A stretch of 64,000 bases of DNA from Alisma plantago-aquatica. Taxonomy: Eukaryota; Streptophyta; Magnoliopsida; Alismatales; Alismataceae. Numbering within the stretch: the stretch's first letter is position 1; every line of letters starts with the position of its first letter. A model generated the notes under the pieces. The model did not search any database and was not told the origin of the DNA. It worked only from the letters and a program-made list of their open reading frames with translations. The stretch is taken from the NCBI GenBank assembly GCA_963693085.1, contig OY856411.1, positions 1,353,508,050 through 1,353,572,049 of the forward strand. Direction: 5' to 3'. Positions 60,133-64,000 of the stretch are shown in pieces. The position numbers were made by a program, and so were the translations under genes.

Positions 60133-62121
60133 TTTCGAGTCATGAGAGTCGTTGGTTTACTTGCGAGGACAAAAATAGGGGAACCCAATGAGAGTCCTAG
60201 TTGACCCAGGACTCTAGGGCATGAAACCCTATCATCTTCGGGATCGAAATCTTTGGGAAGGTGCGAGGATTGCGAGGGGCTGATCGATTCGTGTTGAGAA
60301 AGAACCGGGGAAGAGGTCGAGGGGGTAGAAGATAGCCGCCATTGTCTCAATCCAAATAGGACTCGGACGGGCGAGGGAGATGGACAGGGGTCGTCGGATG
60401 GATCTGCGAACTCGGGCGGATAATGAAGGACATTCGATCAGATCTGGGTCTAACTAAGGTGTGCGTGATAGAAATGTCACACATTAAAAGTGCAAAACCA
60501 TAGTGAAGTCACATTAGGATTAGTTTTATTTAAATTTTTGTCTATTTTATTTCTTATGCAAATTGGGACATCAAAGGGAGTCTAAATCTAATCAAAATTG
60601 GTGTGTTACCAGATTTGGATGCAAGAAATCTGAAAATCAAGTTATATTTTAGTTTTGAGAATTCCTCCCACATGTTATTTCCTTTACTAGTTAAAGCTTA
60701 TTTTAATTTTCCAAAACTTTTCAAAAACAATTATGGGCTGATACTTTGGATAAAACTTGATATTAATGTTTCAAGTTTCCATGAAAATTATTAGGTCCAA
60801 ATATTAGAAATATAAGGACTAATTTCACTTTATCCCCTGTAAGCTACTAATGTGCCAAATTAGGGCAATAATTGATGAAATTGAGTTTCAATTAACTTGA
60901 TGATGAAATATTATTATGTTCAACATGGTTTATTCATTATAATTGGGTCTCTAAGTTGCCTTGTATTTTATATGAAGCATTAAGATTTGAAATTTGGAAT
61001 TAGGGTTTTCTAATATAGGATTAGCTATAAAAAGTTAGGGTGTTACATGAGGTGTACCACAACATGTGAAAGAATCACAACAAGCTACGATCTCACTGTA
61101 CAAGGCTTAGAAGCATGCCCAGGTTCCTAAGCCTATCTCTGTTGTGGACCTCAGAACGTCTACCTCTCGGAGGCTAACAGGAGAGGTCGGATATCTCAGA
61201 CTCCACCTCTCATCCTGGATACTCAGGCAGTGAGTCAAAGCCCTCATGCTTATTATGCATCAGTGGACCTACTGACCACAAATCACTCAATATGTAAGAC
61301 AGGTACCACCGGAATCCCTGATTGGTTTTGGGTACCACACGACTGTAAGGAGTCTTCCCTACTGGTCAAGACCCCCGCACCCTACTGGTGCACTCCGGCT
61401 TACCTCGATCTGGACTACCTCCAATTGGGAAACGGTTTCCTCCTCACAGTGCATGCCTCATCCTGTAAGGATTCTACAGTGTTCAGGGCATCTACATGTC
61501 TAATTTACTCTTTAATTTCACAATTCAATCATCACATCATCATATCTTTGTTCAACTTTGTAAACTGTTCATTTCATAAACCATATGATAACATTTACCA
61601 CAACTGAATTGTTCAACATCACCACATCTCAACTGAGAAACATTGATATCACAATACTTGTTTCACTGAACACCCTATCATTATGGTTTCATTTACCTCA
61701 TTCACTAATCACATAACTCACATAAGAATTGAATACATCATAAAATCATTCAATAAGAATTCCTCTCAGCAGTTCACATATAATTGAATATATTATGAAA
61801 CCGTGTAATGAACTGAACTAGGGTTTCCATGTTCCAACTGATATATCAAACCAACATTGATATCATCAGATGAAATCCAAGATCTTATCTAGCATATCTA
61901 TAATACACACATAAATAAAATAATCATTCGTAACCAAGGATATTCAACTAGGCAAACTTCTTTATCCAATTATACAACAATTTCAGTTATAGCCGAAAAT
62001 CTTAGATTTCAGTATAATCATGTAACCTCTACCATTAATTTAAGAATTCTCATTTATATGGATTGCAATCATTTCTGATGTGATTTCATAATCTGAAATT
62101 CATCACAACAAAGGAATAATC

Positions 62122-62819
62122 TGTTGGCGTATATGCACATAAAGCCATCCCAAGCGATTGCATGGAGTCAGATATTAATTAATCAATTAATGTGATTATT
62201 TGGTTAATTAATGAATTCCAAAACATTCTAATTAATCCACGAGCATTTTAATTAACACAATGTTTCTGTTTACCGATGGGTTTAGGAAACCCTATTTCCC
62301 TTCGTATCCTGTTTAAAGGAGGATTGACGGTCGATATCTATATAAGATAGATAGAGGCTTTCCAGTTTATGCTCACGCACGTAAACCCTAGTCGTCATCG
62401 TCCTTAGGAGAGAAACGCGCCGCTAGCACACCTCCATAGAGACACAACTCCTTCCCATCGGCTTGGGAAGCATGACGTGGAGTTCCGTCTGTCCGTGTGG
62501 ACGAAGTAGAGATGCAGACGCCTTGATGCCTGTGTTCGGAGGACGTCGACGGCCACCTGTACACGCTACGAGCAGCGTACATCACTGCCACAAAGGAGCG
62601 CCGCCAGATCAACCTGCAACAGTGAATGGGAGAGAAGTTCCATCCGTGTAGGCCAGTAGCGTTGCACTGTCATGCAGTGGGACATCGCCGGACTTGCTCC
62701 GCGATAAGGTATATACCATAAACACTCCTTCCAAATATGTTGTTGTCGACGAGATCCTATTTCGGGTTGCGTGGATTTTATTGCTTCCTCCGCACATGTT
62801 TTCTCCACAAAACCCAACA
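62122..62819 (+). repeat. 5' LTR of Copia-type element, 698 bp
   Basis: Starts TGTTGGCGTATATG and ends AACCCAACA, one base before the primer site. TATA box ctatataag at 62338-62346, giving a U3 of only about 0.22 kb. ORFs across 62388-62940 are not conserved genes. Confidence 0.9.
62338..62346 (+). promoter_or_regulatory. LTR TATA box
   Basis: ctatataag about 217 bases inside the LTR. Expected start near 62375, before the GC-rich R-U5 part. Confidence 0.65.
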
Positions 62820-62820
62820 G

Positions 62821-62832
62821 TGGTATCAGAGC
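62821..62832 (+). other. Primer binding site, tRNA-iMet
   Basis: Exact TGGTATCAGAGC, one base after the LTR edge. Confidence 0.96.
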
Positions 62833-63045
62833 AGCGTCGATCTACAGCGTATTCGGATTCGTTTCGATATGATGGAATCACTGTATACTGTTTTTATGTT
62901 GCATACGATGCGAATTAAACCTGGTAATGTGCAAATCTAAACCTAATTCCACATACGCCGCAGGCTATTTTTTTTTGATGTTTTGGACGGGGTCGACTAT
63001 GGAAAATATTGATTTTCCTAAGTGCACGGAAGTAAAATTCCGTAG

Positions 63046-63118
63046 ACCTTTCAGGGGCTCTGCCCCTGAGACCCCACGAGGGGAAGCCTCCCCGCATAGG
63101 GGCGTTTCCCCTGTGTAC
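63046..63118 (+). other. Stem-loop-rich leader segment
   Basis: A GC-rich island in AT-rich surroundings, 220 bases after the primer site. It contains a perfect 7 bp hairpin, caggggc-tct-gcccctg, at 63052-63068, and further cccc/gggg pairings to 63112. Retroelement packaging and dimerisation signals usually lie in this position; that role is inference. Confidence 0.5.
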
Positions 63119-64000
63119 CCCGCATAGTCTGTGTGGGAGTCAAAAAATTATTTAATGAGGAATGTCCCGCATTAAAAGTACTGAAATTTTAATATGTATA
63201 TACGTATATATAGATATACCTATGATAGCATACACGTCGCCTTTAAAATCTGTTTTATGTGGTGAATGCATACACAGTTATGGCCTAGTATCCCCTTTTG
63301 TGAATGTTGTGAATGAATGTGGATGTCGATCTTGTGAATATGTTTGTTTGTGAATTCTATGGATGTATAATGGTTACATGTGGATCCTTTGTATAAAGTA
63401 TTTGGCTTGCATGCTGAGCCTCATTTCTTATTTCAAAGTGTAATTAATTCCTTCCCTTTATATTTGTACACATATGATGTAATAGAGATATGATTAGTTT
63501 TAGTCTTTGTAAACTTGATGTAAGGAGGCCACTTGAAGATCCAACTCCAAGGAGTGTCCATGGAGAAGCAGCATGAAGATCTAATTCCAAGAAGCAACCT
63601 AAAGATCCAACTCCAAGGAGCGTCCATGGAGAAGCAACAAGAAGATCCAATTCTAAGAAGCAACTTGAAGTTCCAACCTCACGAAGCATCCATGAAGTTG
63701 TTCATTATAATGTTGATCATTACATGCTTACATGTTGATTCAAAGGTGCTGCATGAGATGCATAAGACCATAGGTGGACCGTAATCCTTTGTTGCTCCAA
63801 AGGATTACAATATTATGGCCATAACTGATGTATTTGTATTTATGATTGCATGTTTATCGTTTGTGGTTGTGGATATAGTAGTATATGATACGTACTATAA
63901 GTATGTGGTGTTTGGATATGTATATGTATTAATAAAACCCCTCAATTAATAATATTAAGTTTTAGTTGCCTTCCATAAAGCAACACATATGAAAATCTTG
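63119..64000 (+). other. Non-coding leader of Copia-type element with 66 bp tandem repeat
   Basis: Two full 66 bp units plus a partial third at 63538-63690 (gatccaactccaaggag starts at 63538 and 63604). The period is a multiple of three, so one frame shows a 22-residue repeat (63533-63784). It has no supporting context as a gene. The ctgagcctcatttc block near 63413-63430 is shared with 50246-50260. Confidence 0.6.

Larger units (their letters stand above)
58061..61047 (-). repeat. Solo LTR, 2.99 kb, inside another LTR
   Basis: Edges TGTAACATCCC (58061) and GGGTGTTACA (61047), flanked by TGAGG at 58056-58060 and 61048-61052. The interrupted LTR is continuous at 51280 in its sister copy (acgaggtgtacc), which proves the insertion. 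Minus orientation is suggested by the TATA box at 60121-60132 (minus CCTATATATATC) and the chromovirus-like LTR start TGTAACACCCTAAC. The GC-richer centre (59300-60450) holds only short unrelated ORFs. Confidence 0.92.
50536..62121 (-). mobile_element. Ty3 chromovirus derivative without readable pol, right LTR interrupted
   Basis: Left (3') LTR 50536-53396, internal region 53397-57303, right (5') LTR 57304-62121, itself split by a solo LTR (58061-61047) and then cut at 62121 by a Copia insertion. Minus orientation is shown by the purine tract next to 53396 and the decayed tRNA-iMet site at 57286-57297. The only coding trace is a chromodomain/integrase tail. LTR copies differ by roughly 9% over the first 140 bases by eye, so it is old. 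The left target-site copy would be ccagg (50531-50535); the right one is outside the window. Confidence 0.82.
57304..62121 (-). repeat. 5' LTR of chromovirus derivative, interrupted
   Basis: Matches 50536-52243 in two blocks, 57304-58060 and 61048-62121. The interruption is the solo LTR 58061-61047. The second block has about 118 bases near 61668-61805 that are absent from the other LTR. The rest (equivalent of 52244-53396) should resume beyond the Copia insertion, right of the window. Confidence 0.85.
62122..64000 (+). mobile_element. Copia-type element, 5' end only
   Basis: Plus-strand element with 5' LTR 62122-62819, primer site 62821-62832 and a leader to the window end. It is inserted in the chromovirus LTR at 62121/62122; the left target-site copy is taatc (62117-62121). 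No gag appears in the first 1.17 kb after the primer site, so either the leader is long or the element is non-autonomous. It is the better-preserved relative of the remnant at 44649-50535. Confidence 0.82.

Noticed and set aside
62388..62940. Several overlapping ORFs near the Copia LTR
   Set aside because: They cross the LTR edge and primer site, so they are not element genes.

Overview
This is nuclear DNA of a flowering plant, almost certainly from a large, repeat-rich genome. There are no bacterial operons, no CRISPR array and no rRNA or tRNA gene that I can see. About nine tenths of the 64 kb is LTR-retrotransposon DNA, much of it nested. The Ty3 chromovirus (Tekay/Del type), Athila-like and Sirevirus lineages all point to an angiosperm. 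I cannot name the species.

Layout. (1) 1-9344 is a minus-strand Tekay/Del-type chromovirus with broken gag-pol, a tRNA-iMet primer site and a 3.98 kb LTR; its left LTR is cut by the window edge. It sits inside (2) 9345-19502, a minus-strand, non-autonomous Athila-like element with a decayed tRNA-Asp primer site and one long acidic ORF but no pol. That element interrupts (3) 19503-28894, a plus-strand Sirevirus (Copia) relic with gag-pol, an extra 3' ORF and its 3' LTR. (4) 28995-34046 is a younger minus-strand Sirevirus derivative. Its right end is a 402 bp palindrome made of two inverted U5 ends, and the whole unit is flanked by a perfect 5 bp target duplication. (5) 34052-39243 holds the only convincing host gene, a two-exon minus-strand gene for a predicted 187-residue membrane-anchored protein (35995-36668). 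(6) 39249-44643 is a 5.4 kb solo LTR with target duplication GGTGC. (7) 44649-50535 is an old plus-strand Copia remnant, itself split by a Ty3-like LTR. (8) 50536-62121 is a minus-strand chromovirus derivative whose right LTR is interrupted by a 3 kb solo LTR (58061-61047, duplication TGAGG) and by (9) a plus-strand Copia element starting at 62122 and leaving the window.

Themes. Most elements are defective and would depend on proteins supplied in trans. Several unrelated LTR families carry their own array of short CpG-containing motifs near the TATA box. The strongest unusual signal is the double-U5 palindromic element at 28990-34051. The next most useful items are the host gene, the very long solo LTR, and the pol-less Athila-like element with its long ORF.
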